DNA of 64,000 nucleotides, taken from positions 18,893 to 82,892 of the forward strand of contig JASJZH010000007.1 in assembly GCA_037178975.1 (NCBI GenBank), written 5' to 3'. Positions 29,701 through 38,337 of the stretch are shown one piece after another. Position 1 is the stretch's first letter. Each line of letters starts with the position of its first letter. This stretch comes from Oscheius tipulae (taxonomy: Eukaryota > Nematoda > Chromadorea > Rhabditida > Rhabditidae). A program made the translations under genes and the position numbers. Under the pieces are notes generated by a model. It was not told where the DNA came from. It made no database searches and saw only the letters and a list, made by a program, of their open reading frames with translations.

Positions 29701-30879
29701 ATGAGCGCCAATCAAAAAAAACCAAGATCCATTGCTGCTGACCTTGGAAACAATGCAGTTAAACCAATTGCAGAAAGTATCGATAACATTCTGCCACCAA
29801 TCCAGAACATAATATCGACAGCAGGCGAGACTAGAACAATCTTAGACTATGAATCAAGTCCATACGACGGACTTCACGTTTCCATTACTTCTAGCGCACT
29901 TACAAATAAATTCACTGGTTATGTAGGTCATCTAGCATCTACTGTAAAAACCAAAAGTGAACTGTCTAAAAATACAAAAACAACTTCTGATCAAACAATT
30001 ATTATGTTGCTTACTGCTGTAGCTTGCGACGCTATATCATCAAAGGCATTTGCACCTGATGATGAAAAAATTATTGAGTCTGAGTATGTTTTGTCTACTG
30101 GTTTGCCTATTAAAGAGGCAAAGGTACAGGGCAGTAAGAAAGCTTTCAAAACAAAAATTAAAAATGGTACACATGAAGTGAAATTCCTTCAAACGCCTGA
30201 GTTTGGAGGTTATACAGTCAAAATAAAATTTGTGGATGTTGTCGTAAACAATGAGGGGCAAGCTGGCATTTTCGATTTGACTATGCATCCTGATGGCAAA
30301 GAAAAAAATCCAGAGCTGCTTTCAATGACAAATCTAATTCATGACATAGGCGGCCTTTCATCCGACGATGCCATAATCACAAACAAAGGCATAGATAATA
30401 ACAACTCTGACGGTGCAGATCTTGGAGCTGATACAACGCTAGACGTTATTATAAAAAGGGTTTCTGATATCCATGGTTATAAAATTTCAAGTCGGAGTGA
30501 ATGTGTAGAAATTATTACAACTGATAAGGATAGAAATATAATTTATGTTAACGGTAAAGCCGAATCTATCAAACCAATCGTTGATGAAGAACTGGGAAAA
30601 CTAGCGTTTCAAGAGTATCTTGAAATTGAAAAATATTGGCAACTTGTCCCATCTATCAGAAGATGTACTTGCATTGGTGGTGGATCTTTATTATTGAAAT
30701 CGTATTTGATTGAAATTAATGACACAAGAAATCAATATCCGTTGGAATTTGTTGAAGGAACAATTAAATCTAAGCAAGGAAATGAATATCCATTAAGCAT
30801 ATGGGTCATAGCACGCTCGTACTTCATCTTGCTTAACATGTATGCACGCGATAAAGGAATTGAATTGCAGGAGGTTTAG
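29701..30879 (+). CDS. parM: ParM-type actin-like partition ATPase
   Basis: 392 aa from ATG 29701 (GAGGG ribosome site 9 nt upstream). Forms filaments that push plasmid copies apart. Visible actin-fold motifs: phosphate-1 loop IAADLGNNAVKP (residues ~9-20), a switch-like VLSTGLPIKEAK (~135), and the adenosine loop RCTCIGGGSLLLK (~325), with a C-terminal NEYPLSIWVIARSYFILLNMY replacing the usual A-N-A-x-G-Y-L-K. The sequence is diverged from R1 ParM and closer to Bacillus Alp-type proteins. It is followed by parR with 1 nt between stop and start. Confidence 0.85.
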   Translation: MSANQKKPRSIAADLGNNAVKPIAESIDNILPPIQNIISTAGETRTILDYESSPYDGLHVSITSSALTNKFTGYVGHLASTVKTKSELSKNTKTTSDQTIIMLLTAVACDAISSKAFAPDDEKIIESEYVLSTGLPIKEAKVQGSKKAFKTKIKNGTHEVKFLQTPEFGGYTVKIKFVDVVVNNEGQAGIFDLTMHPDGKEKNPELLSMTNLIHDIGGLSSDDAIITNKGIDNNNSDGADLGADTTLDVIIKRVSDIHGYKISSRSECVEIITTDKDRNIIYVNGKAESIKPIVDEELGKLAFQEYLEIEKYWQLVPSIRRCTCIGGGSLLLKSYLIEINDTRNQYPLEFVEGTIKSKQGNEYPLSIWVIARSYFILLNMYARDKGIELQEV

Positions 30880-30880
30880 A

Positions 30881-31345
30881 ATGAAAGATCTTGCACCTGG
30901 ATCAGTGATAGCCTTTCGTTTACCATCAGATACGCCCGACGATTTAATCGCCGGGCTTAACCGGTTAAAAGCTGAGGTTGGAGATCGAAAGATGAGTGCT
31001 ACTATATCCCCTTGGATAATAAAAGCATTCTCTCAAATGCTTTATCACTCAGATAGCCTTCAGATAAATATACCGGTTAATGATCTTACGCCAGAACAAA
31101 AAAAATGGTTGGATTCTCCTATAACGCAACAAATGATTGTGCAGCTTGCATACCAACTCGCTCAGGGAAGCCAAGTAAATACTGAATCTCAATCACAGAC
31201 CAAATTACCAGCTTTTGATACTGATAGCGTCGTCCCTGTCTTACCGAAAGATGAGAATACAGCTGCTGTTAAAACCAAAAAACCTACTGAATATTCTGAT
31301 CAGGCTATAAATATGGCAAAATCACTGTGGAATGACGATGATTAG
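30881..31345 (+). CDS. parR: ParR-like partition adaptor protein
   Basis: 154 aa from ATG 30881, preceded by GCAGGAGGTTT. N-terminal half suits a ribbon-helix-helix DNA-binding dimer (IAFRLPSDTPDDLIAGLNRLKAEV, with ATISPWIIKAFSQML). The C-terminal half is Gln/Thr-rich and ends in a short amphipathic segment (SDQAINMAKSLWNDDD), the kind of tail that contacts the ParM filament end. Assigned mainly from position directly after parM. Confidence 0.7.
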   Translation: MKDLAPGSVIAFRLPSDTPDDLIAGLNRLKAEVGDRKMSATISPWIIKAFSQMLYHSDSLQINIPVNDLTPEQKKWLDSPITQQMIVQLAYQLAQGSQVNTESQSQTKLPAFDTDSVVPVLPKDENTAAVKTKKPTEYSDQAINMAKSLWNDDD

Positions 31346-31368
31346 AAAATCTAATATTTTAACATTAA

Positions 31369-31415
31369 TACCTTTAATTAGCATTTTATGTTAATTAAAG
31401 GTATTATTTTTTTGT
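31369..31415 (+). terminator. Intrinsic terminator after parMR
   Basis: AATACCTTTAATTA / TAATTAAAGGTATT perfect 14-bp stem followed by ATTTTTTT. Confidence 0.85.
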
Positions 31416-31460
31416 GTTTTTTTCCTTTTTTCTCCAGCGTTTTTTCGGTGATTTGCGAGA

Positions 31461-31565
31461 GGGCGACGGGGGTCGGGGAAACGGATCGGTGTGTATTGGA
31501 TGGTTAGAGTATAACGATAACCGTTCAATACATACGCCGATTCGGGTCCCCGACCCCCGTCGCCC
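31461..31565. repeat. 105-bp GC-rich imperfect palindrome
   Basis: Outer arms of 19 bp are perfect (GGGCGACGGGGGTCGGGGA at 31461-31479; complement at 31547-31565). The inner part continues to pair with few mismatches (TGTGTATTG / CAATACATA, GGTTA / TAACC) around a loop near AGTATAACGATA. A smaller GGGGCGC-TAAC-GCGCCC hairpin with T-rich tail follows at 31594-31622. Such structures occur at plasmid single-strand origins, transfer origins and replication terminators; which applies here is unknown. Confidence 0.7.
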
Positions 31566-31622
31566 GAGGGGTTGAAGTAACTCCTTGCGAAAAGGGGCGC
31601 TAACGCGCCCAAGTCTTTTTAG

Positions 31623-32221
31623 TATCCCTTTATTTACTTAGGTTAGTTAGTATCTATGTAGTAATCTATTAAGTATGCTTTTAGGGATACTTTTGAGTAG
31701 TCTATTGTGTAAATTGGAGCATGGTGTTCTTCCGAGATCCGGATCCGTTCATAAAGCATCTGCTGCGCCCTATTCCCTAAGCGACACAGACTGTAGGAAT
31801 CCAGTCCTGGGAACTGCGTTGTTCTCCCGAGCGATACCGTCTGTAGGAACTTGGCGCTTAGTGCGGTTGAACACTCGTACCCTATATCTCTGATTACATC
31901 CATCGATGCGATGACCTAGTGTGACCTAGTAAGCTCCTTGCTTTGACCAAATTAAACCTCCTTGTAGTGTTCCAGACAGAATAGAAGGAGAAGCCTGCTC
32001 ACCTATTATGAATTTTTCATATGATGAAGTTTTTATTTATTTGAAAACAGGAGATAGGAAATGTTCAGGTCAGGTGTTCCAGGCTTATTCTCTGAGTTTG
32101 TTTACCTATTGTAGACATATTCCAAAGTCCTCTACCCTACTCTACTTCTTTCACATCCAGAATCCTGGATTTCTCCATTGCATCAATTCAGATGAGGTCG
32201 GTCCACGGATCTCCTACCAAT
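31623..32221. other. 600-bp gap without a supported gene
   Basis: Contains a 27-bp imperfect direct repeat (around GCGACACAGACTGTAGGAA at ~31781 and GCGATACCGTCTGTAGGAA at ~31833). An 86-codon minus frame (31643-31903) spans it but lacks a ribosome site. No other gene signal seen. Confidence 0.5.
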
Positions 32222-32277
32222 AATTGTTTACATTTTGTTAACATGAATCACTTATTTGTTTACAACATGTAAACAAT
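32222..32277. repeat. Second cluster of par-type iterons
   Basis: TTGTTTACATTTTGTTAAC and TTTGTTTACAACATGTAAAC, ending in AATC, repeat the TTGTAAACAA/TTGTTTACAA core found upstream of parM. The par locus is therefore bracketed by two candidate ParR-binding regions ~2.6 kb apart. Confidence 0.6.
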
Positions 32278-32292
32278 CTCTGGTCTGCTATA

Positions 32293-32356
32293 TGCAAGCG
32301 GCCCTGTCATGTAGATGCGATCACTGGATTGCATCTACATGACAGGGCCGCTTGCA
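32293..32356. repeat. 26-bp perfect palindrome with 12-nt loop
   Basis: Arms 32293-32318 and 32331-32356 (TGCAAGCGGCCCTGTCATGT continuing to AGATGC) match perfectly. The last 21 nt of arm plus loop recur as a direct repeat at 32433-32453, at the edge of array 2. Confidence 0.8.
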
Positions 32357-32447
32357 GGTGATCTAGCTTAGATAGCTACTACAGGCCTCATACGATCGAT
32401 CTGCTGCGCTCAAGGCATAGTAGCGGCCATAGATGTAGATGCGATCA

Positions 32448-33722
32448 CTGGATCATGTACGCCCTTCCTACAGGTGCTCCGGAGCAGCGAGCACCTGCGC
32501 CCGTCATCCGGATCGATCGGGAGCTGAAGCAATCCAGGAGACCTGGTTACGGCGAAGCGATCGCCGGTAGCGCAGTATGGCCAGCCTGCAGGAGATCCGG
32601 AGCAGCGAACCTGCTCCCTTCCTCCGGATCGATGAGTTGGAGGATCCAGATACCTGGTGCACGGTGAATCGATCGCCGGTAGCGCAGTATGGCCAGCCTG
32701 CAGGAGATCCGGACCAACGAGCACCTGCTCCCTTCCTCCGGATCGATGAGCTGGAGGATCCAGATACCTGGTGCACGGTGAATCGATCGCCGGTAGCGCA
32801 GTATGGCCAGCCTGCAGGAGATCCGGACCAACGAGCACCTGCTCCCTTCCCTCCGGATCGATGAGCTGGAGGATCCGGATACCTGATGCACGGTGAAGCG
32901 ATCGCCGGCAGCGCAGTATGGCCAGCCTGCAGGAGATCCGGCATAGCGAGCAGCTGCTGCTCCTTCCTCCGGATCGCTCAGGAGCTGAAGGATCCGAATA
33001 CCTGGTGCACGGTGAAGCGATCGCTGGTAGCGCAGTATGGCCAGCCTGCAGGAGATCCGGCATAGCGAGCAGCTGCTGCTCCCTTCCTCCGGATCGCTCA
33101 GGAGCTGAAGGATCCGAATACCTGGTGCACGGTGAAGCGATCGCTGGTAGCGCAGTATGGCCAGCCTGCAGGAGATCCGGCATAGCGAGCAGCTGCTGCT
33201 CCTTCCTCCGGATCGCTCAGGAGCTGAAGGATCCGAATACCTGGTGCACGGTGAAGCGATCGCTGGTAGCGCAGTATGGCCAGCCTGCAGGAGATCCGGC
33301 ATAGCGAGCAGCTGCTGCTCCTTCCTCCGGATCGCTCAGGAGCTGAAGGATCCGAATACCTGGTGCACGGTGAAGCGATCGCTGGTAGCGCAGTATGGCC
33401 AGCCTGCAGGAGATCCGGCATAGCGAGCAGCTGCTGCTCCTTCCTCCGGATCGCTCAGGAGCTGAAGGATCCGAATACCTGGTGCACGGTGAAGCGATCG
33501 CTGGTAGCGCAGTATGGCCAGCCTGCAGGAGATCCGGCATAGCGAGCAGCTGCTGCTCCCTTCCTCCGGATCGCTCAGGAGCTGAAGGATCCGGATACCT
33601 GGTGCACGGTGAAGCGATTGCCGGTAGCGCAGTATAGCCAGCCTGCAGGAGATCCGGCATAGCGAGCAGCTGCTGCTCCCTTCCTCCGGATCGATGAGCT
33701 GGAGGATCCAGATACCTGGTCC
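32448..33722. repeat. 118-bp repeat array 2 (about 11 units)
   Basis: Eleven units of ~119 bp in 'F' orientation (CCTGCAGGAGATCCGG..AGCAGCTGCTGCTCC..CCGGATC..AATACCTGG..GAAGCGATCGC on the plus strand). The five units between ~33040 and ~33640 are almost identical, suggesting recent duplication. Located beyond the terminator of the surface protein at 33.8 kb. Confidence 0.9.
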
Positions 33723-33743
33723 GCGATGGTGGGCTATAGATGC

Positions 33744-33774
33744 AAAAAAGAGCACCGGATAGATTCCGGTGCTC
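33744..33774 (-). terminator. Intrinsic terminator of the 33.8-36.9 kb operon
   Basis: GAGCACCGGA / TCCGGTGCTC 10-bp stem; the minus strand continues with six T. Confidence 0.85.
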
Positions 33775-33781
33775 TACAAAA

Positions 33782-35845
33782 TCATTTTGTTAACTGGCTA
33801 CGTCCATACTCTGCTGTTCTCAAAGTATTGGACAATGTGTTATCACCAACATTGACCTCATACCTAGTTGCCTCAAGAGTTGCAGTTAATTTAAAGGGCT
33901 CATACAAAGTTACCTTGTTACCTTTGCTCTTTTGCCATGCCCTAATCTCTTCATGCGTAATATTCGGTACTGTAAACGATACAGTAGTCCCATCTCTATC
34001 AACACGTACTCGCTGCGATTTACTCCATGATAGACCATAGCCGCTGCGATCAAGAGTCAAATTAAGATATTCTGCTGATTCGTCACCAGCTGTCTTTCTT
34101 ACAGTAACATTTACGGCAAATGTAGCAGGTCCGTATTTGCCTACTATAAAAGCATCAACTTTAGGATCTTTTGATACTGTTTCCATCTTAGCTGACGGCG
34201 TTACTGATGTAACAGCAAAATTTTCGTCATAGTTCACCCTAAAATAAGATCTATCCGAAGTTACGGTATCCCATGGATCAGTTGCTGTAACAGTAAAAGA
34301 GTAAATCTCATCTGGATCTAATTGATACGGCGGATTATACGACTTGGCGCCTGATAACACTTGTCCTGAATCAATTTGTGTTCTGCCCCAGGAATCATAG
34401 ACTTGGACCCTATAACTTGTTTGAGGATCACCGTCCGGATCGCTAAATGACCAATTAAGGCTACCTCCAGAATCCGATAAATACGCAGGATTTGAACTTG
34501 TTCCTTTTGGTGAAAGAATATTCACACTTGGTGCTCTATTCACTACTCGAATTGTTAAGGTATCTTGAGCGGTTGCTCCATCATTATCTTTAACCGTAAA
34601 AGTCACCTTAAATGTTCCTAGTTTTTTAGGAGTATACGATTTTTTGTATCCAGATCCACTAACTACACCACTCCAGGATGTGCTAACGATGGTTCCATCT
34701 TCATCTTTAGCATAACCAGTCAGATCTAATGTCTCGTTTCGGTACATTGTTGTTTTTGCTGTCCCAATCGACGCTGTTGGCGGCTTGTTTACAACGGTAA
34801 TTGTACTACTACCACTAGCCTTTCGCCCTGCGTCATTTGTTGCTGTCAATGTTGCTGTGAATTTACCCAGTTTTGTAGGGGTAAACGTTGTTGTGTTCCC
34901 GGTTCCAGTGCCAACTCCTGACCATTGCTTCGATACTATTTTTCCTTTAGTATCCATAGCAGTGCCAGTAAATGTTACTTTTGTGCCTCTATATAGAGGA
35001 GTGGGAGCATTGTTTGTGACTGTCACTACCGGTAGTCCTGCATCAGCTTTGTATTTATAGGTATAAGTAATCGTCGCGTTGTAATTATAAGTACCCGATG
35101 GTGCGAGGTATTCATATACTGTATCGGCGTAATACAAATAATAAAAGTTTTGATATTGTACCGTCGTGTATGCTGTGCCAGCTCCAGAATTGTTAGCTGT
35201 TACACTTGCATAGGCATGAACTTCATTATAACTATGTTTATGATCTTTCACATCACCTGTATAGCCCAGATCAACCAGGTCATAAAGATCTGCCGTTACA
35301 CCATACCCAGCTGTCTTCTGATCCGTTTTTCCATTGGCTGCTGATGCAGTTACAGATTGTGTATTCCAGTTTGTATTACCATTTTGAGCTTTCTTACCTG
35401 AGAAAGTTAGTGTATTTCCACTTACCTTGACGCTGCCGGCAGGTGTTACAATTGCTTGGACATTACGCACAATCTTATGAGGCAATTGCTTGGTCCAGGT
35501 AGCCTCTTTTAATCCACTACCGTAATAAGTACTACTAGTAGCCGGTAACCAAACTTCTTCCTTAGATTGTTCTCCTCCAGCCCAAGTAGCTGAAATATTT
35601 TTTCCACTAAATTTTGTCTTAATAACTCCATTATCGGACTTTACAGAGTCAATGCTCACAATCTCATAAGGGATTTCTTCACTTGCAGATCCTGAAGCAG
35701 TCAAATTCCCTTCGGATGATAAATCAACAGTTGCTTGGCCTGTCATTGTGTATGAATCAGCTGCAGATGTATTATCCAAACTAAGAGTTGTGACCATCAT
35801 TAAAACCAACATTGCTATAGGTAATTTTTTCAACTTGTTCAACAT
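33782..35845 (-). CDS. Secreted Ig/PKD-repeat surface protein
   Basis: 687 aa. Signal peptide (KLKKLPIAMLVLMMVTTLSLDNTSAA) then a beta-rich region (~30-270), at least two PKD-like repeats (APTPLYRGTKVTFTGTAMDTKGK; PTASIGTAKTTMYRNETLDL.. ending in TFKVTFTVKDNDG), a fibronectin-like domain (PSVNILSPKG..NWSFSDPDGD) and a C-terminal beta domain. No sortase or SLH anchor is visible. It is probably an exported adhesin or mating-pair protein. It starts 1 nt after the upstream gene's stop, so the two are co-translated. Confidence 0.65.
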   Translation of the reverse strand: MLNKLKKLPIAMLVLMMVTTLSLDNTSAADSYTMTGQATVDLSSEGNLTASGSASEEIPYEIVSIDSVKSDNGVIKTKFSGKNISATWAGGEQSKEEVWLPATSSTYYGSGLKEATWTKQLPHKIVRNVQAIVTPAGSVKVSGNTLTFSGKKAQNGNTNWNTQSVTASAANGKTDQKTAGYGVTADLYDLVDLGYTGDVKDHKHSYNEVHAYASVTANNSGAGTAYTTVQYQNFYYLYYADTVYEYLAPSGTYNYNATITYTYKYKADAGLPVVTVTNNAPTPLYRGTKVTFTGTAMDTKGKIVSKQWSGVGTGTGNTTTFTPTKLGKFTATLTATNDAGRKASGSSTITVVNKPPTASIGTAKTTMYRNETLDLTGYAKDEDGTIVSTSWSGVVSGSGYKKSYTPKKLGTFKVTFTVKDNDGATAQDTLTIRVVNRAPSVNILSPKGTSSNPAYLSDSGGSLNWSFSDPDGDPQTSYRVQVYDSWGRTQIDSGQVLSGAKSYNPPYQLDPDEIYSFTVTATDPWDTVTSDRSYFRVNYDENFAVTSVTPSAKMETVSKDPKVDAFIVGKYGPATFAVNVTVRKTAGDESAEYLNLTLDRSGYGLSWSKSQRVRVDRDGTTVSFTVPNITHEEIRAWQKSKGNKVTLYEPFKLTATLEATRYEVNVGDNTLSNTLRTAEYGRSQLTK

Positions 35846-35846
35846 A

Positions 35847-36908
35847 TTACTTAACCTCCGGCAAAGTTGAAGGGATCTTCAGACTATAAGACAGCGTATC
35901 ATGTGTGTTGATATTCACTACAAAATCCTGCTTCGTCAACGGAGAAGAAACCTCCATTGGCAGTACGCCTGTAATCTTTTCGCCTTTTCTTAAAGTTTTT
36001 GATGACAGAAAACCTTCAAATAACTCTGGTGTTAAGGGAGTACCCTTCAGTTGATAAGGCGTTGTAGTTTCTAACATTTGTCCATTTTTCATTTTTGAGC
36101 TTACGAAAAACATACTCTTGCCCAAGGTGAGCTCATCTACATTAACATTATCTTTCAATGCAGTTATTTCTACATCGAGTCTGAGTAAACCCTTGCTCAA
36201 CTGTTTCAAACCGTTAAAGTCCGGATCATTATTTGCAGTAGCCCTGCCGAAAAGTTGACTGGAACCTGGTTTGTTCCAAACATAGAGTGAATTTGTTATG
36301 TTCCTAATTGTAATAATTTTGTCTGGATGCTGTATCACAATGGGGAAACTCTTAATAGCAACAGGAGCCTGGTATCCGTTAGGATTGTAAGACATCTCTG
36401 CTGTAACTTCTTTATCTGGATATGAAAATTGTCCATTAATTACGATATGATCAAATGAATTTTTGCTTTTAGATCTAGGAACCCATTTAACTTCTCCACC
36501 AAACGCCTCTGAGATAAAACGAAGAGGAACTGTTATACGGCCATTAACATTTTCAACTGATTTATCAAGCTGCACAGCTTTTCCGTTCTTTGTAGCAGTT
36601 TTGCTACCAACAGTTAGCTTTACAATGTCATTGAAATGCTTTGCCGTAACTGAAATTTTACCAGCTGCATCTCGTTCCCAGTTGATGCTCGCATTCATAT
36701 TTTCAAATACACCTCTCACTGGCACCATTGTGACACCATCTTTAATATAAGGATTCTGATTAGATGGGAACGTCACTTTATTGTAGTTTACAAGAACCGC
36801 AATAGGTTGTGAAACAGAGGCAGCTGACACTGTACTACTCCCAATTTGAGAAAATCCGGTCATACCAGTAACAATGGCCATAGATAAAGCTAGTATCTTC
36901 TTTTTCAT
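35847..36908 (-). CDS. Secreted copper-amine-oxidase N-domain protein
   Basis: 353 aa. Signal peptide (KILALSMAIVTGMTGFSQIGSSTVSA), then a copper amine oxidase N-terminal domain (PF07833-like): VNYNKVTFPSNQNPYIKDGVTMVPVRGVFE.. and GRITVPLRFISEAFGGEVKWV. This domain is common in Paenibacillus exported proteins and binds wall or protein partners; no oxidase domain follows. The C-terminal half is beta-rich and unrecognised. It lies upstream of, and coupled to, the PKD-repeat protein. Confidence 0.7.
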   Translation of the reverse strand: MKKKILALSMAIVTGMTGFSQIGSSTVSAASVSQPIAVLVNYNKVTFPSNQNPYIKDGVTMVPVRGVFENMNASINWERDAAGKISVTAKHFNDIVKLTVGSKTATKNGKAVQLDKSVENVNGRITVPLRFISEAFGGEVKWVPRSKSKNSFDHIVINGQFSYPDKEVTAEMSYNPNGYQAPVAIKSFPIVIQHPDKIITIRNITNSLYVWNKPGSSQLFGRATANNDPDFNGLKQLSKGLLRLDVEITALKDNVNVDELTLGKSMFFVSSKMKNGQMLETTTPYQLKGTPLTPELFEGFLSSKTLRKGEKITGVLPMEVSSPLTKQDFVVNINTHDTLSYSLKIPSTLPEVK

Positions 36909-36981
36909 ATAAATTCTCCCTTGTTATATATTAGAATTCCTAAAAGAGCTGCTTTTAATTATTTAGAAGATCGGGTGGATG

Positions 36982-37260
36982 TTAGCTGTTCAATATTGAA
37001 AGCGATCTGTAAGCTGATTCATCAGTTACTTGCTCATAGCTTTCAATACCTCCGTGTTCGTCGAACTTTAAAACTGCTACAAATTCGTCGTCAACACGTT
37101 CGCGGATCGCGGTTGTCTCATCAAATCTATCAGCACTATCAAGATCCTCTGTATAAATATCATCAATTCCAGCAGCATGTAAATCTCGAATAAAGTGATA
37201 TTTACCAGGTACGACTTCTCTTCCAATCACAAAAGTTTCGGCCAAACTTATCACTCCCAT
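36982..37260 (-). CDS. Hypothetical small protein
   Basis: 92 aa, acidic (DDIYTEDLDSADRFDETTAIRERVDDEFVAVLKFDEHGG). Ribosome site GGGAGTG precedes the start. No family or membrane segment recognised. It stands alone between the surface operon and the cyclotransferase-like gene. Confidence 0.45.
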   Translation of the reverse strand: MGVISLAETFVIGREVVPGKYHFIRDLHAAGIDDIYTEDLDSADRFDETTAIRERVDDEFVAVLKFDEHGGIESYEQVTDESAYRSLSILNS

Positions 37261-37296
37261 CTAAATTAGAGATAAACATTGAAATTTTATGAAAAT

Positions 37297-37713
37297 TTAC
37301 GAAAACGAATGTAAGAATCTGTTTTTCCAATCTCCACTAGGAATAACTGGGTATTTAACAGATTTAGTGCTCGGATATTCCCACACATACACCCAACCTT
37401 CATAGTCACTATGTAGATCCTTCACCCAAACTCTTTCGTAAAAATTATCTTTACCTGGACCATGGTAACCCTCCAATCTATCCATTTCTTTCAAGGCAGA
37501 ATTATCTACTACTAACCACTCGCCCTCTACCTCAAAACCTTCATTGTCCAGGATTAGAGCAGGATAACGATCAGATACATTGTATAAAGTCCCCTTTATA
37601 GTTCCAGTAACTGAGTGGGTAATAAATCCTTTGACTACGTTATGATTGATCTCGCCCATCCTTAATGTACCATAAACAAAAACATTAACTAAACCATTTG
37701 ACATATAAAGCAC
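37297..37713 (-). CDS. Gamma-glutamylcyclotransferase/AIG2-like protein
   Basis: 138 aa. VFVYGTLRMGEINHNVV (substrate loop YGTLRxG), NVSDRYPALIL, GEWLVV and MDRLEGYHG follow the GGCT/AIG2 family pattern, with a Glu in the place of the catalytic acid (residues ~83-86, KEMDRLE). Such enzymes cleave gamma-glutamyl amines or peptides. A 24-bp palindrome ends 9 nt before its start codon and the 16-bp motif lies 70 bp upstream. Confidence 0.7.
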   Translation of the reverse strand: MLYMSNGLVNVFVYGTLRMGEINHNVVKGFITHSVTGTIKGTLYNVSDRYPALILDNEGFEVEGEWLVVDNSALKEMDRLEGYHGPGKDNFYERVWVKDLHSDYEGWVYVWEYPSTKSVKYPVIPSGDWKNRFLHSFS

Positions 37714-37721
37714 CTTCTTTT

Positions 37722-37745
37722 TTGAAATAAGTTAACCTATTTCAA
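37722..37745. promoter_or_regulatory. 24-bp palindromic operator, copy 2
   Basis: TTGAAATAAGTT joined to AACCTATTTCAA; one mismatched pair. Same sequence type as 18633-18656. Confidence 0.6.
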
Positions 37746-37782
37746 TAATAATCCAGAAAATGAATATTGTAAACATATTTTT

Positions 37783-37798
37783 ACGAATAATTGTGCGT
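37783..37798 (+). promoter_or_regulatory. 16-bp operator-like motif, copy 2
   Basis: ACGAATAATTGTGCGT, an imperfect palindrome (6 of 8 pairs), upstream of the cyclotransferase-like gene. Confidence 0.4.
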
Positions 37799-37828
37799 AT
37801 TATTTTCAAAAAAATGTTCGATCTTGTC

Positions 37829-38308
37829 TTATATCTCTTTTGTGAAAATCATTCTTGGAGGCTGAGAAACATCCAACTCATTGTATTGCAAAATAAATCC
37901 CTCTTTTATGACGGCTCTTTGATTTGACACATTATCTGGATGCATACTAACACATAAATATTTGTATCCTCTTTCCTTCGCAAATTGTTCCCTATACCTC
38001 AACATAACACCCTGAAGTCCGATTCCACGGAATTTTGGGGATACGAATGATGCCTCTATTCTTAATAGTAAAGTTGCCTCCTCCTCTGTAAATCCAACCT
38101 TTTGAGGGTACTGATCCAGTTCTGTATACGGATAATATGACAAACACCCAATAGCAATTAGGTTCTCTTTTTGAAAACAACCAAATATCATCACATTTTT
38201 GCTTTCGAAGTAAGACAAAGTAACCTTGTACATATCTTCATCATTAGGTAAAAGATTATCTACAACAAAAAAATACGCCATTTCAGCATTAATTGATCTA
38301 ATTTCCAT
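37829..38308 (-). CDS. GNAT-family N-acetyltransferase
   Basis: 159 aa. The acetyl-CoA region is visible: LLRIEASFVSPKFRGIGLQGVMLRYREQFAKERGYKYLCVSMHPDNVSNQRAVIKEGF, with the Q/R-x-x-G-x-G/A-like RGIGLQG turn and the N-x-R-A..x-x-G-F motif B end. The acceptor substrate is unknown. It lies directly beside array 3, which begins 30 bp upstream of its start, so its promoter must lie in or at the edge of the array. Confidence 0.7.
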   Translation of the reverse strand: MEIRSINAEMAYFFVVDNLLPNDEDMYKVTLSYFESKNVMIFGCFQKENLIAIGCLSYYPYTELDQYPQKVGFTEEEATLLLRIEASFVSPKFRGIGLQGVMLRYREQFAKERGYKYLCVSMHPDNVSNQRAVIKEGFILQYNELDVSQPPRMIFTKEI

Positions 38309-38337
38309 TCACTATACCTCCTCGATTGTTACTGAAA

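Noticed and set aside
31643-31903. 86-aa minus-strand gene
   Set aside because: No ribosome site, no recognisable protein, and its sequence is explained by an imperfect direct repeat in the origin-like region.
32448-33722. CRISPR array
   Set aside because: Units are ~119 bp and contiguous, with no unique spacers and no cas genes.
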